Below, in pieces: positions 40,436 through 50,846 of a stretch of DNA of 64,000 nucleotides. The position numbers were made by a program, and so were the translations under genes. Source of the stretch: Bacteroidales bacterium (GTDB lineage: Bacteria; Bacteroidota; Bacteroidia; Bacteroidales; UBA12077); NCBI GenBank assembly GCA_028282785.1, contig JANQHE010000049.1, positions 1 to 64,000 on the forward strand, read 5' to 3'. The stretch's first letter is position 1, and every line of letters begins with the position of its first letter. The notes beneath the pieces were generated by a model that saw nothing but the letters and a program-made list of their open reading frames with translations, ran no database searches and was not told the origin of the DNA.

Positions 40436-41792
40436 ATTTCTTTATTTTATTATATAGTGTACGCCTTGTGATACCTAATTCTTTTGCAGCTTCAGTATAA
40501 TTATTATTATGCTTTTGCAGAGCAGTCTTTATTATGCTAATTTCATTATTTTCAAGATCCAGCGTATCAAAAGTATTTTTAGAAGAATTTTTGCGAAAAG
40601 AGAAATCTGTTTCTGTAAGATAACCAGAATCATTTAAAATAACAGCCTTTTCAATCGAATGTTGTAACTCACGAATATTTCCGGGCCAACTATATGTTTG
40701 TAAAAACCGGATACCCTTTTCGGAAATGCCTTTGATGGATTTTTGGTATTTATTACAAAATATATTTAAAAAATGCTTTGCAAGACCTTGTATATCCTCC
40801 GGCCTGTTTCTTAACGGAGGTATTTCAATCGTAACGGTATTGATCCGGTATAAAAGGTCTTCACGAAATTGTTTTTTTTCGGTTGCTTCATATAAATCCT
40901 GATTAGTTGCAGAAATTAATCGTACATCAATATCAATTTGTTTTGAAGATCCAACAGGAGTAATTTTTTTACTTTGAATTGTGGTTAAAAGCTTTTTTTG
41001 CGAGTCAAGGTTCAAATTACCAATTTCATCTAAAAATAAAGTACCACCGGAAGCAGGTTCCAGTTTGCCGGTTTTTGATTCTTTTGCATCAGTAAATGCG
41101 CCTTTTTCGTATCCGAACAATTCACTTTCAAATAATGATTCCGGAATAGTTCCTAAATCAATACTGACAAACATTTTTTCATTTCTGTTTGAAAGTGCAT
41201 GTATTTGCCGTGCAATAACTTCTTTCCCTGTTCCATTTTCACCTAATATTAAGATGTTGGCATCAGTTTTAGATACTTTTTCGATTACGGATATTATTTC
41301 CAACATTTCAGGGGATGAGCTATGATATATATTTTGCTCTTCTTCTATTTCGGAACGAAGTTTCTTGTTAATTTTTTTTAATGATTTTATTTCTCGTTTA
41401 GAGTTGGCTATTTCAGAAGCCCGGATTACTGAAGTTATGAGTTTACTGTCATCCCAAGGTTTTTCAATATAATCTATTGCTCCATCCTGAATAGCCTGAA
41501 CAGCTCTTTCTACTTCTGCAAAGGCGGTTAAAAAAATGATTGATACATCCTGATCTATTTTTAATATTTCATTCATCCAAAAAAAACCTTCATTACCGGT
41601 ATTTAAACCGGCTACAAAATTCATATCAAGAATAATAACATCGTATGCCGATTTGTTTAGTGTTGAATATAATTGCCCCGGATCCGTAAGAGAATCTACG
41701 ACAGCACAGTTGTTTCTTAGTAGCAGCTGAATAGCTATAATTACATCTGTATTGTCGTCAACAATTAATATTTTAGGAGATATTTTTTTCAT
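40425..41792 (-). CDS. Sigma-54-dependent response regulator (NtrC family)
   Basis: REC domain; 'ILGENGTGKEVIARQIH'; 'ELFGYEKGAFTDAKESKTGKLEPASGGTLFLDEIGNL' (GAFTxA loop); Fis-type HTH. Confidence 0.95.
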   Translation of the reverse strand: MKKISPKILIVDDNTDVIIAIQLLLRNNCAVVDSLTDPGQLYSTLNKSAYDVIILDMNFVAGLNTGNEGFFWMNEILKIDQDVSIIFLTAFAEVERAVQAIQDGAIDYIEKPWDDSKLITSVIRASEIANSKREIKSLKKINKKLRSEIEEEQNIYHSSSPEMLEIISVIEKVSKTDANILILGENGTGKEVIARQIHALSNRNEKMFVSIDLGTIPESLFESELFGYEKGAFTDAKESKTGKLEPASGGTLFLDEIGNLNLDSQKKLLTTIQSKKITPVGSSKQIDIDVRLISATNQDLYEATEKKQFREDLLYRINTVTIEIPPLRNRPEDIQGLAKHFLNIFCNKYQKSIKGISEKGIRFLQTYSWPGNIRELQHSIEKAVILNDSGYLTETDFSFRKNSSKNTFDTLDLENNEISIIKTALQKHNNNYTEAAKELGITRRTLYNKIKKYGF

Positions 41793-41843
41793 AAGTTAAA
41801 TAACACACAGAATAAAAAAATAAAAGTATGTATTCGGGAATTG

Positions 41844-41864
41844 TTTTCCCAACATGTGAGAAAA
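41844..41864. promoter_or_regulatory. Palindromic upstream site 1 (candidate EBP binding site)
   Basis: ttttccca-acatg-tgagaaaa, 8-5-8 dyad with one mismatch. Confidence 0.6.
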
Positions 41865-41924
41865 AAATTCTCATTCTCAAAATATAAAAAAATATAAAAC
41901 ACTATAAAGCAGAAATATAATAAA

Positions 41925-41943
41925 TTGGCACTCAATTTGGCAT
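41925..41943 (+). promoter_or_regulatory. Candidate sigma-54-like promoter 1
   Basis: ttggcactcaatttggcat, near TTGGCAC-N5-TTGC but with TTGG at the -12 position. Confidence 0.5.
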
Positions 41944-41974
41944 AAGCGAAGTTGAATATATAAATTTGAAATTC

Positions 41975-44344
41975 ATGCTTAGAAACTTTATCATATTAAC
42001 AATAAGAAACTTTTATAAGAATTTAACTTACTCAACGGTGAATTTATTGGGCCTCTCAATAGGTTTAGCTGCATTTATTTTATTAAGTCTGTTTATTAAA
42101 TTTGAAACAAGCTATGATAGCTTTCATAAAGATCATGAAAGAATTTATAGAGTGGAGCAGATGGTGACTATGGCTAATGAAATGTCTTCATGGAGTCAAA
42201 CGCCTGCTGCATTAAGTAATTTACTTCAAGAAAGATACCCAGAAGTGGAAGAAGCTATAACTATTCGCGAAGTTTGGGGTGAATACCTTTCCACATCGAA
42301 GGAAAGAACATTTTATGAAGAAGATGGTTTCTACGCAAATCCGGATATTTTCGATCTGTTTAAAATTGATTTTATTTCCGGAAGTAAAGAATCTGCATTA
42401 GACGCTCCTATGAAAATAGTGTTAACAGCATCTGTAGCTAAAAAACTGTTTCCGAATTCAGATCCTATGGGTCAAAGCATTTTGGTTGATAGTAAAAGAA
42501 CATATTACGTGTCCGGTGTAATTGAAGATGTACCTTTTAATACAAGTACCAGGTTTACATATATTATTCCATTTAGTACATATAAAAGTGTTTATAAACA
42601 AAATATTTTTAATTATTGGGATTGGCATAATTCCAGAACTTTTATAAAATTGAGAAAAGGAGTAACGAAAGAGGGTTTTGATACTAAAATCGCAAATTTA
42701 CTAGACGAATTTATTGAAAACCGTACAGATAAAGTTTATATAAAACCAATAACAATGATTCATCTTCGTGAAAATAGTGGCGATGGATACTGGATAGCAA
42801 TCCTACTTTATGGAATGGTTGGTATATTTACTTTATTGCTTACTGCAGTTAATTTTGTTAATTTGAATACGGCATATTCTTTAACCAGAGCAAAAGAAAT
42901 TGGCATAAAAAAAGTTGTTGGTAGTTCAAGAATGCAATTATTTAAAGAGTTCTTGGGTGAATCATTAATTTTTGTATTTATTTCGTTATTGTTGGCTTTT
43001 ACCATAATAGAAGCAGTTTTGCCTCTATTCAACCGAATTGTTTCGGTACCATTAGAAATGCGTTACCTCCAGGATTGGACGTTTACAGTATTTGTTGTTA
43101 GTATTACAATTTTAACCGGTATATTATCGGGACTCTATCCAGCATTAATATTATCATCGCTAAATCCTTTACTTACTATAAAAAATCAAATTTTTAAAAG
43201 TAATCGGTTAAAGCGATTTTCAATAAAAAAAGGATTAATAATATTTCAGCTTGCTTTATCAGTAGTGTTCGTTTTAACTACACTGGGTTTTTTGGATCAA
43301 TTTAAGTATTTGAATAGTAAAAACCTGGGATTTGAGAAGAAGAATCTTATGATAAGTTCTATAATGGAAACTGAAAAAGTAAAGATTAATGATTTTTCAA
43401 CATTGCGAAATGAGCTTGTGAAAATTCCAGAAGTTATAGAAGCTTCAATATCTTATAACTCACCATTTAATGGTTCATGGGGAAGAATCATAAATTGGGA
43501 AGGATGCCAGGCCGATGAAAAAATGAACTGTAGATTTAATTCTGCATATGAAACTTTTCTGAATACAATGAAAATTAATCTAATAGCGGGAAGAAATTTT
43601 GATAAAGATTTGGCATCTGATTCGGCAGCGTGTATTGTGAACGAAACATTTATAAATGTTATTGGGTGGAATAAAGAGGAAGCTATTGGGAAAAGAGTTT
43701 CGAATAACAACTATACTATTATTGGAGTAATGGGAGATTTTCATGAAAATACACCTACTGCTAAAATAGATCCATATATTTTGACTAATCACTCAGGATA
43801 TTTAACCGGCTATAAAAAATTGTTGTTTAAATTGGAAGAAAATTATTCGCAAGAAACAAGAGGAAAGATTAAAACTTTACTTGAAGAGTATTTTCCGGAT
43901 AGTAATTTTGAATTAATGGATTATGATCAAAGTATATCGCAAGAATCTTTCATAATATATAAAGGCATAATTAAAACATTTGGTTTCTTTTCTTTTATAT
44001 CAATTGTTATAGCAGTTATTGGATTACTTGCTTTGGTTTCATTTAGCAGTAAAAGAAAGGTTAAGGAAATAGGAATTCGAAAAGTTCTAGGAGCTAAGGC
44101 TAGTCAACTTTTTATGAAATTGGCCAAAGAGTATTTTAAGCTTATAGTGATAGCAAATTTAATTGCTATTCCATTTGGTATTTTTATCGGAGTCGCCGAC
44201 CCTTCTTATTACAAACCTGAACCAAATTATTCAATGTTTGTTTGGGTATTATTATCTTCAATTATTGTTACTATTGGTACAATAAGCGTACAAATAATTA
44301 AGGTATCAAGAGCTAATCCCATTAAGAGCTTACGGTATGAATAA
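41975..44344 (+). CDS. ABC transporter permease, MacB/FtsX-like
   Basis: MacB_PCD-like periplasmic region; FtsX domains 'ARAKEIGIKKVVGSSRMQLFKEFLGES' (context TRAKEIGIKKVVG) and 'KRKVKEIGIRKVLGAKASQLFMKLAKEY'. Confidence 0.93.
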   Translation: MLRNFIILTIRNFYKNLTYSTVNLLGLSIGLAAFILLSLFIKFETSYDSFHKDHERIYRVEQMVTMANEMSSWSQTPAALSNLLQERYPEVEEAITIREVWGEYLSTSKERTFYEEDGFYANPDIFDLFKIDFISGSKESALDAPMKIVLTASVAKKLFPNSDPMGQSILVDSKRTYYVSGVIEDVPFNTSTRFTYIIPFSTYKSVYKQNIFNYWDWHNSRTFIKLRKGVTKEGFDTKIANLLDEFIENRTDKVYIKPITMIHLRENSGDGYWIAILLYGMVGIFTLLLTAVNFVNLNTAYSLTRAKEIGIKKVVGSSRMQLFKEFLGESLIFVFISLLLAFTIIEAVLPLFNRIVSVPLEMRYLQDWTFTVFVVSITILTGILSGLYPALILSSLNPLLTIKNQIFKSNRLKRFSIKKGLIIFQLALSVVFVLTTLGFLDQFKYLNSKNLGFEKKNLMISSIMETEKVKINDFSTLRNELVKIPEVIEASISYNSPFNGSWGRIINWEGCQADEKMNCRFNSAYETFLNTMKINLIAGRNFDKDLASDSAACIVNETFINVIGWNKEEAIGKRVSNNNYTIIGVMGDFHENTPTAKIDPYILTNHSGYLTGYKKLLFKLEENYSQETRGKIKTLLEEYFPDSNFELMDYDQSISQESFIIYKGIIKTFGFFSFISIVIAVIGLLALVSFSSKRKVKEIGIRKVLGAKASQLFMKLAKEYFKLIVIANLIAIPFGIFIGVADPSYYKPEPNYSMFVWVLLSSIIVTIGTISVQIIKVSRANPIKSLRYE

Positions 44345-44389
44345 TATTATTACAGTTTTATTATTTACACATAGTTAAACTGAGAATAG

Positions 44390-44410
44390 TTTTCCCAACA
44401 GGTGGGAAAA
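44390..44410. promoter_or_regulatory. Palindromic upstream site 2 (candidate EBP binding site)
   Basis: ttttccca-acagg-tgggaaaa, perfect 8-5-8 dyad. Confidence 0.65.
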
Positions 44411-44471
44411 AATTTCCCGGGTAATTAACTTGTCGAATAGTTAAATCACATAAATTCAGCACAATATGCTT

Positions 44472-44490
44472 TTGGCATTCAAATTGGCAT
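44472..44490 (+). promoter_or_regulatory. Candidate sigma-54-like promoter 2
   Basis: ttggcattcaaattggcat; same spacing to the start codon and upstream site as promoter 1. Confidence 0.5.
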
Positions 44491-44521
44491 ATACTAAATC
44501 GAATAACTAAATTTGAATATT

Positions 44522-46891
44522 ATGTTTAGGAACTTTTTATTATTAGCGGTTCGGAATTTTTTTAAAAATAGTACTTATTCTATTATAAATATTTTTGGTC
44601 TTTCTGTTGGTTTAGCTTCGTTTATAATGTTAATGCTTCTTGTAAAATATGAAACGAGCTATGATTCTTTTCATAATGATCATAAAAGAATTTATCGGGT
44701 TGAGCAATTGGTAAGTTTGGCTGATGATCAGGATACATGGAATCAGTTACCAGCTGGTGTAAGTGTTGAATTAGAGAACAATTACCCGGAAATTGAAGAA
44801 GCAATTGCAATAAGAGAAGTTTGGGGTGAATATTTATCAACTTCTAAAGAAAGAACTTTTTTAGAACCTAAAGGATTTTATGCAAATCCTGATGTTTTTG
44901 ATTTATTTTCTTATAAGTTTATTTCGGGGAATAAAGAAACAGCACTAGATGCACCAATGAAGATCGTTTTAACCGAATCGCTTGCAAAGAAACTTTTTCC
45001 CGGTTCGGATCCAATGGGACAAAATATTCTGGTAGATAGCAAAAGAACATACCATGTATCAGGCATTATTGAAGATGTGCCATTTAATACAAATACAAAA
45101 TTGAGTTATTTAATTCCTTTTAGCACTTACACAAATGTATATAATAGTGATTTTTTTCAGAAATGGGATTGGCACGATACTCGGATATTTTTAAAGCTTC
45201 ACGAAAATGTGGACTATAAGTTATTTGAGAATAAAATTAAATTTTTGTTAGACGATTTTTTGAAAGATAGGGAAGAAGAATTACAATTAAAACCTATTTG
45301 GAAAGTTCATGTTCAGCAAGGAGACGGTGATGGATATTGGATTGCAGTTGTGCTGTACGGAATTGTTGGCGTGTTTACACTCGCGTTGGCGGCTATGAAT
45401 TTTATAAATTTAACTACTGCTTATTCATTAACCAGAGCAAAAGAAATTGGAGTAAAAAAAGTCTTGGGGAGTTCTAAATTTACTTTAATAAAACAATTTT
45501 TAGGTGAATCGTTAATAATTGTATTTATTTCATTGCTTGTTGCATTAACTATTTCAGAAGCAACATTGCCATTATTTAACAGAATTGTTTCTGTTCCATT
45601 AAATATTGAATATATCGAAAATTGGGAATTTATATTATTTATTGTTGGTATAACAGTCTTTACCGGTGTCACTTCCGGGTTGTACCCGGCATTGGTTTTA
45701 TCTTCACTAAATCCGCTACTTACTATTAAGAACCAGGTTTTCGTGAGTAATAAGCTCAAAAAGTATTCAATGAGGAGGGGATTGATAATTTTTCAATTGG
45801 TCATGTCAATGGTTTTTGTATTAACAACATTAGGAGTGTCGGGACAATTCAAATACTTAAAAAACAAGGATATGGGTTTCGATAAGAAAAATCTTTTAAT
45901 AAGTAAAATTAAAGAAACTGAAAAAGTGAAAATTAATGAGTTTTCTGCTTTAAGAGAAGAGCTGTTACAAATACCGGGTGTATTAGATGCTTCAGTTTCT
46001 TATAATTCGCCATTTAATGGCTCGTGGGGGCGAATGGTTAATTGGGAAGGCAGCCAGGTTGGCGAACAAATGAATTCTAGGTTTAATAGAGCTTATGCAA
46101 CATTTCTGAATACAATGAAGATTGATTTGGTTACAGGAAGACATTTTAACCCAAATCGAGCAGCAGACTCTGCGGCATGTATAGTAAATGAAGAGTTTGT
46201 GAATATAATTGGTTGGGATTATGAAGAGGCCATTGGTAAAAGAGTTTGGGATAAGGATTACACCATAATAGGAATATCAAAAGATTTTCATGAACGTTCT
46301 CCGTTTGAAAGAATCAAACCATATATATTAATACATCATCCGGGATATTTAACAGGGTGGAAAAATATTTTAATTCGTGTTGAAGACGAATCGAATGTTG
46401 AAGTACAAAGGCGCGTTAGACTGAAACTTGAAGAGTATTTTCCGGAAAGTAATTTTGATTTACGTCCGTTTGATGAAAACTTAAGTACTGATGCGGAAAG
46501 GATTTATGAAGGTATGGCAAAAACTTTTGGTTTTTTTTCTGTAATATCTATGATCATTGCGATTATTGGTTTATTTACTTTAGTATCTTTTAGTAGTAAA
46601 AGAAAGGTTAAAGAAATTGGTATCAGGAAGGTTTTAGGTGCAAAACCATCCCAAATTTATGCTAAGCTAACGAAAGAATATATTCTTTTAATAATTATTG
46701 CAAATGCAATAGCTATTCCTTTCGGAGTATTTTTATTCAAAGCAGATCCATCATACTATAAACAAGATATAAATTATAATCAAATACTTTGGATAAGTCT
46801 GTTTTCAATAATAATAACTTTACTTACAGTAAGTATTCAGGTTATTAAATCATCTATGGCGAACCCGGTAAAAAGTTTGCGGTACGAATAA
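44522..46891 (+). CDS. ABC transporter permease, MacB/FtsX-like (paralogue of previous gene)
   Basis: Collinear with the 41975 gene over its full length, e.g. 'VWGEYLSTSKERTF', 'LDAPMKIVLT', 'SVSYNSPFNGSWGR'. Confidence 0.93.
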   Translation: MFRNFLLLAVRNFFKNSTYSIINIFGLSVGLASFIMLMLLVKYETSYDSFHNDHKRIYRVEQLVSLADDQDTWNQLPAGVSVELENNYPEIEEAIAIREVWGEYLSTSKERTFLEPKGFYANPDVFDLFSYKFISGNKETALDAPMKIVLTESLAKKLFPGSDPMGQNILVDSKRTYHVSGIIEDVPFNTNTKLSYLIPFSTYTNVYNSDFFQKWDWHDTRIFLKLHENVDYKLFENKIKFLLDDFLKDREEELQLKPIWKVHVQQGDGDGYWIAVVLYGIVGVFTLALAAMNFINLTTAYSLTRAKEIGVKKVLGSSKFTLIKQFLGESLIIVFISLLVALTISEATLPLFNRIVSVPLNIEYIENWEFILFIVGITVFTGVTSGLYPALVLSSLNPLLTIKNQVFVSNKLKKYSMRRGLIIFQLVMSMVFVLTTLGVSGQFKYLKNKDMGFDKKNLLISKIKETEKVKINEFSALREELLQIPGVLDASVSYNSPFNGSWGRMVNWEGSQVGEQMNSRFNRAYATFLNTMKIDLVTGRHFNPNRAADSAACIVNEEFVNIIGWDYEEAIGKRVWDKDYTIIGISKDFHERSPFERIKPYILIHHPGYLTGWKNILIRVEDESNVEVQRRVRLKLEEYFPESNFDLRPFDENLSTDAERIYEGMAKTFGFFSVISMIIAIIGLFTLVSFSSKRKVKEIGIRKVLGAKPSQIYAKLTKEYILLIIIANAIAIPFGVFLFKADPSYYKQDINYNQILWISLFSIIITLLTVSIQVIKSSMANPVKSLRYE

Positions 46892-46916
46892 AAATAACAT
46901 AATAAAAGAAAAAGAG

Positions 46917-46944
46917 TCCGAAGTACATGCGCTTCGGATTTTTT
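46917..46944 (+). terminator. Rho-independent terminator
   Basis: tccgaag-tacatgcg-cttcgga plus tttttt. Confidence 0.85.
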
Positions 46945-47052
46945 ATTGGTATATAAGAATACTATAATTTTTAATAGATGCAACAAATAATTCTCTTAAT
47001 AAATATATTAGCTTTGTTAAACTAATTAAGAAAATAACTGTTTATACAATTT

Positions 47053-47499
47053 ATGGATAATATTGATAAAAGAATAATTGAATTTATAAACAAACACCAT
47101 GTACTTACCTTAGCAACTTCACGAAACAATATACCATATTGCGCTAATTGTTTTTATGTATATCATGAAAAAAAGAATATGTTGGTATTTACTACGGATC
47201 ATACTACAAAACATGCGCAAGATGCAATTCAACAAGACACGGTAGCAGGTTCAATTGTTTTAGAAACTAATGTGGTAGGCAAGATCCAGGGAGTTCAATT
47301 TCAAGGGCGGATGTTTGAACCCAAAGAGGAACTATTAAAACAAGTTAAAACAAAATACTTAAAAAGATTTCCTGTAGCTATGCTGATGAAAACTCATTTG
47401 TGGGTTGTTGAATTAAGTTTTCTTAAATTTACAGATAACCGGTTAGGTTTTGGAAAGAAGCTAATTTGGGGTACAGAAGAATCTGAAAAAATATCATAA
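47053..47499 (+). CDS. Pyridoxamine 5'-phosphate oxidase-like (FMN-binding split barrel) protein
   Basis: 'HHVLTLATSRNNIPYCANCFYVYHEKKNMLVFTTDHTTKHAQ'. Confidence 0.8.
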   Translation: MDNIDKRIIEFINKHHVLTLATSRNNIPYCANCFYVYHEKKNMLVFTTDHTTKHAQDAIQQDTVAGSIVLETNVVGKIQGVQFQGRMFEPKEELLKQVKTKYLKRFPVAMLMKTHLWVVELSFLKFTDNRLGFGKKLIWGTEESEKIS

Positions 47500-47500
47500 T

Positions 47501-48517
47501 ATGATTTTAGTAACCGGAGGCACGGGATTAGTTGGTTCACATTTACTTTATGAACTTGTAAAACAAAATAAAATAGTACGCGCTCTAATTCGAAATAAAA
47601 ACAAGATAGAGTTGGTTAAAAAAGTTTTTTCATATTATACCAATAAACCGGAAGAACTTTTTAGAAATATAGAATGGATTGAGGGAGATATGTTAGATCT
47701 AGTATCATTAAATAAAGCTTTTTCTAATGTTAAGCAAGTTTATCATTGTGCTGCTATCGTTTCAATCGGAGGAAAAAATAAGAAAGAATTAATAGATGCA
47801 AATGTAGTAGGAACAGAAAATGTTGTTAATATGTGTTTGACACATCAGGTGGAAAAATTGTGTCATGTAAGTTCAATAGCTTCGTTAGGTAATTCATTAA
47901 ATGGTGAACTGATCGATGAAAACACCGCATGGACTGCGTCAAAAAATCATTCGGCATATTCAATTAGTAAATTTAAATCTGAAATGGAAATTTGGAGAGG
48001 TATTCAGGAAGGTTTAAATGCTGTAATTGTGAATCCATCGGTAATAATTGGTCCGGGTTTCTGGTATTCAGGAAGTGGTTCACTATTTGCAAAAGTTGCA
48101 AAAGGAATGAAATATTACACTTCCGGTTCAACTGGTTTTGTTGATGTGAGAGACGTTTCAGATTCCATGATAAAATTAATGAATAGTGATATTCGCAGTG
48201 AAAGATTTATCGTTAATTCTGAGAATTTAAATTATAAAGAATTATTTGATCGTATTTCAAATATTATTGAAGTTAAATCACCTACAAAGGAAGCTACTAA
48301 GAAATTATTAAAAATCGCTTTTATATTTGACTCAATAGCAAGTATGCTAAGAATTAAGAAAAAAGAAATTACTACCAGTGTAGTTCGCGCAAGTTTATCA
48401 AAATCAAAATATTCAAATAATAAGATTAAAGAAGCAATTAAAAAAACATTTATCTCAGTTAGCGATAGTGTTGCCGATACTGCCGATAAATTTAAAAAAG
48501 AATTAACAATTAGCTAA
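47501..48517 (+). CDS. NAD-dependent epimerase/dehydratase
   Basis: 'MILVTGGTGLVGSHLLYELVK', 'YHCAAIVS', 'YSISKFKSE'. Confidence 0.92.
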   Translation: MILVTGGTGLVGSHLLYELVKQNKIVRALIRNKNKIELVKKVFSYYTNKPEELFRNIEWIEGDMLDLVSLNKAFSNVKQVYHCAAIVSIGGKNKKELIDANVVGTENVVNMCLTHQVEKLCHVSSIASLGNSLNGELIDENTAWTASKNHSAYSISKFKSEMEIWRGIQEGLNAVIVNPSVIIGPGFWYSGSGSLFAKVAKGMKYYTSGSTGFVDVRDVSDSMIKLMNSDIRSERFIVNSENLNYKELFDRISNIIEVKSPTKEATKKLLKIAFIFDSIASMLRIKKKEITTSVVRASLSKSKYSNNKIKEAIKKTFISVSDSVADTADKFKKELTIS

Positions 48518-48562
48518 TTACCATGATTTTAAATTAGTTAATATTGTAAGAAAATAGAAAAT

Positions 48563-50719
48563 ATGGTAAAAGGAAAGAACAAAAAGAAAAAGAAGGGAAG
48601 GAAAAAAGGAGAAGAACTAAACAAGCAGATACTTTCAAATTTAATTATTGGCTTTTTTACAAGTAATCCGGGTAAAATATTCAACTACAAACAAATAGCA
48701 AAACAATTTGATATTAAAGACGTTGCAACTCGTGGCTTAATTACAGCTATTTTATACGAATTACGCGATAATGGAACTCTGGTGGAAACAGCAAGAGGGA
48801 AATTCAAACTGATACAACAAGGAGGATATATAACCGGAAAAGTTCAGTTAACAATGCGAGGAGCTGGTTTTATAATTTCGGAAGAATCAGGCGAAGATGT
48901 TTTTGTAACACAATCTAATCTTAATCATGCATTAAATGGTGATACTGTAAAAGTGTTCTTATATGCTAAAAAGCGAGGAAAACAACCCGAAGGAGAGGTA
49001 GTTGAAATCATAGAGCGAGCAAATCAAAACATTGTAGGCGTTGTAGAAGTTTCTAAAAGTTTCGCTTTTATGACAGCAAACAGTAAACAAATGCCGTATG
49101 ATGTTTTTATACCCTTACCTAAGTTAAATGGCGCTAAAAATGGCGATAAAGTTGCAGTAAGAATTACTGATTGGCCGGAGAAATATCGAAATCCATTTGG
49201 CGAAGTCGTAGCTGTTTTAGGTAAACCCGGAGAGAATGATACAGAGATGCATGCGATTTTAGCTGAATTTGATCTTCCCTATTCATTTGATAAAAAGGTA
49301 GACGAAGCAGCAAACAAGATTTCCGATGAAATAACTGAGAAAGATTATAAAGAACGAAGGGATTTTAGGGACATTACAACTTTCACAATTGATCCTGCGG
49401 ATGCAAAGGATTTTGATGATGCATTATCAATTCAGAAACTTGGTAACGGGAACTGGCAAATTGGTGTTCATATTGCGGACGTAACGCATTATGTTACGCC
49501 TGACACAATTGTCGAGAATGAAGCTTATGAACGGGCTACATCAGTTTATTTGGTAGACCGGGTTGTTCCAATGATTCCCGAAAGGCTTTCTAATAGAATT
49601 TGTAGTTTACGGCCTAAAGAAGAGAAACTTTGCTATAGTATCGTATTTGAACTTGATAAAAATGCCGATATAATTGATCAGTGGATAGGGCGAACTGTAA
49701 TTAATTCGGACCGAAGATTTAACTATGAAGAGGCTCAGGAAATTATTGAAGGCGGAGAAGGCGACTTTAAGGAAGAACTGTTGGTTTTAAATGATTTGGC
49801 ACAAAAAATCAGATCCGGAAGATTTAAAAATGGAGCAATATCATTTGAAAGGGTCGAGGTAAAATTTAATATTGATGATGACGGTAAACCGTTAGGAGTT
49901 TTTTTCAAAGAGCATAAGGAATCAAACCAGCTAATTGAAGAGTTTATGCTTTTAGCAAATAAACGAGTAGCCGAATTTATTGGAAATGTAGAAAAAGGAC
50001 AATTTGCAAAAACATTTGTGTATCGTATTCATGATAAACCGGACCCTGATAAACTTGAAAAACTTGCACAGTTTGTACAAAGATTTGGCTATAATATAAG
50101 TACAACAGGACAAAAGAGCATTACAACTTCGATAAATAATTTACTGGATGAAGTTCAGGGAAAAAAAGAGCAGAACGTAATTGAGACTTTGGCTGTAAGG
50201 TCAATGGCTAAAGCAGTTTACTCAACAAAGAATGTTGGTCATTATGGTTTGTCTTTTCCTTTTTATTCCCACTTTACTTCTCCTATTCGCCGTTATCCTG
50301 ATATGATGGTTCATAGACTTCTAACAGAGTATATGAAAGGAGGAAAAAGTAAAAACAAAAATAAGTACGAAGAGATGTGTAAACACGCATCCGAAATGGA
50401 GCATCGCGCTGCCGAAGCCGAAAGAGCTTCCATAAAGTATAAACAGGTTGAGTTTATGAAAGATCACATCGGTGAAGAGTTTGATGGAATTATTTCTGGT
50501 GTAACCGAATGGGGATTTTATGTTGAACTTAACGATAGTAAATGCGAAGGATTAGTTCATATCAGGGAACTGGATGATGATTACTATTTTTTCGATGAAG
50601 ATAATTACGCGATTATTGGAAAAAGAAATAAAAAGACTTATCAGTTAGGAGATCCGGTAACAATTCAAATAGTTAGGGCAGATTTGGAAAAGAAACAGCT
50701 TGATTATACATTAGTCTAA
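48563..50719 (+). CDS. rnr: Ribonuclease R
   Basis: 'FTIDPADAKDFDDALSIQKLGNGNWQIGVHIADVTHYV', 'HYGLSFPFYSHFTSPIRRYPDMMVHRLL', C-terminal S1 domain. Confidence 0.97.
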   Translation: MVKGKNKKKKKGRKKGEELNKQILSNLIIGFFTSNPGKIFNYKQIAKQFDIKDVATRGLITAILYELRDNGTLVETARGKFKLIQQGGYITGKVQLTMRGAGFIISEESGEDVFVTQSNLNHALNGDTVKVFLYAKKRGKQPEGEVVEIIERANQNIVGVVEVSKSFAFMTANSKQMPYDVFIPLPKLNGAKNGDKVAVRITDWPEKYRNPFGEVVAVLGKPGENDTEMHAILAEFDLPYSFDKKVDEAANKISDEITEKDYKERRDFRDITTFTIDPADAKDFDDALSIQKLGNGNWQIGVHIADVTHYVTPDTIVENEAYERATSVYLVDRVVPMIPERLSNRICSLRPKEEKLCYSIVFELDKNADIIDQWIGRTVINSDRRFNYEEAQEIIEGGEGDFKEELLVLNDLAQKIRSGRFKNGAISFERVEVKFNIDDDGKPLGVFFKEHKESNQLIEEFMLLANKRVAEFIGNVEKGQFAKTFVYRIHDKPDPDKLEKLAQFVQRFGYNISTTGQKSITTSINNLLDEVQGKKEQNVIETLAVRSMAKAVYSTKNVGHYGLSFPFYSHFTSPIRRYPDMMVHRLLTEYMKGGKSKNKNKYEEMCKHASEMEHRAAEAERASIKYKQVEFMKDHIGEEFDGIISGVTEWGFYVELNDSKCEGLVHIRELDDDYYFFDEDNYAIIGKRNKKTYQLGDPVTIQIVRADLEKKQLDYTLV

Positions 50720-50805
50720 ATTTTCGACTATAACTATGGATGCATAAATAAGAGGCTAAAAGTTACAGAAGAAAGTCATACAACACAAAATAGAATTTTT
50801 GAAAT

Positions 50806-50837
50806 AAACAGTCGAAGAATTTTGAGACTGTTTTTTT
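50806..50837 (+). terminator. Rho-independent terminator
   Basis: aaacagtc...gactgttt hairpin plus T run after rnr. Confidence 0.7.
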
Positions 50838-50846
50838 ATTCGTTAT

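Noticed and set aside
39150-41325. Multiple plus-strand ORFs (for example 39150-39455, 39606-39833, 40981-41325)
   Set aside because: Antisense shadows of the histidine kinase and NtrC genes; no RBS or family support.
41857-41875. Additional inverted repeat tgagaaaaaaattctca next to upstream site 1
   Set aside because: Overlaps the 8-5-8 dyad and is not reproduced upstream of the second permease, so not called as a separate site.
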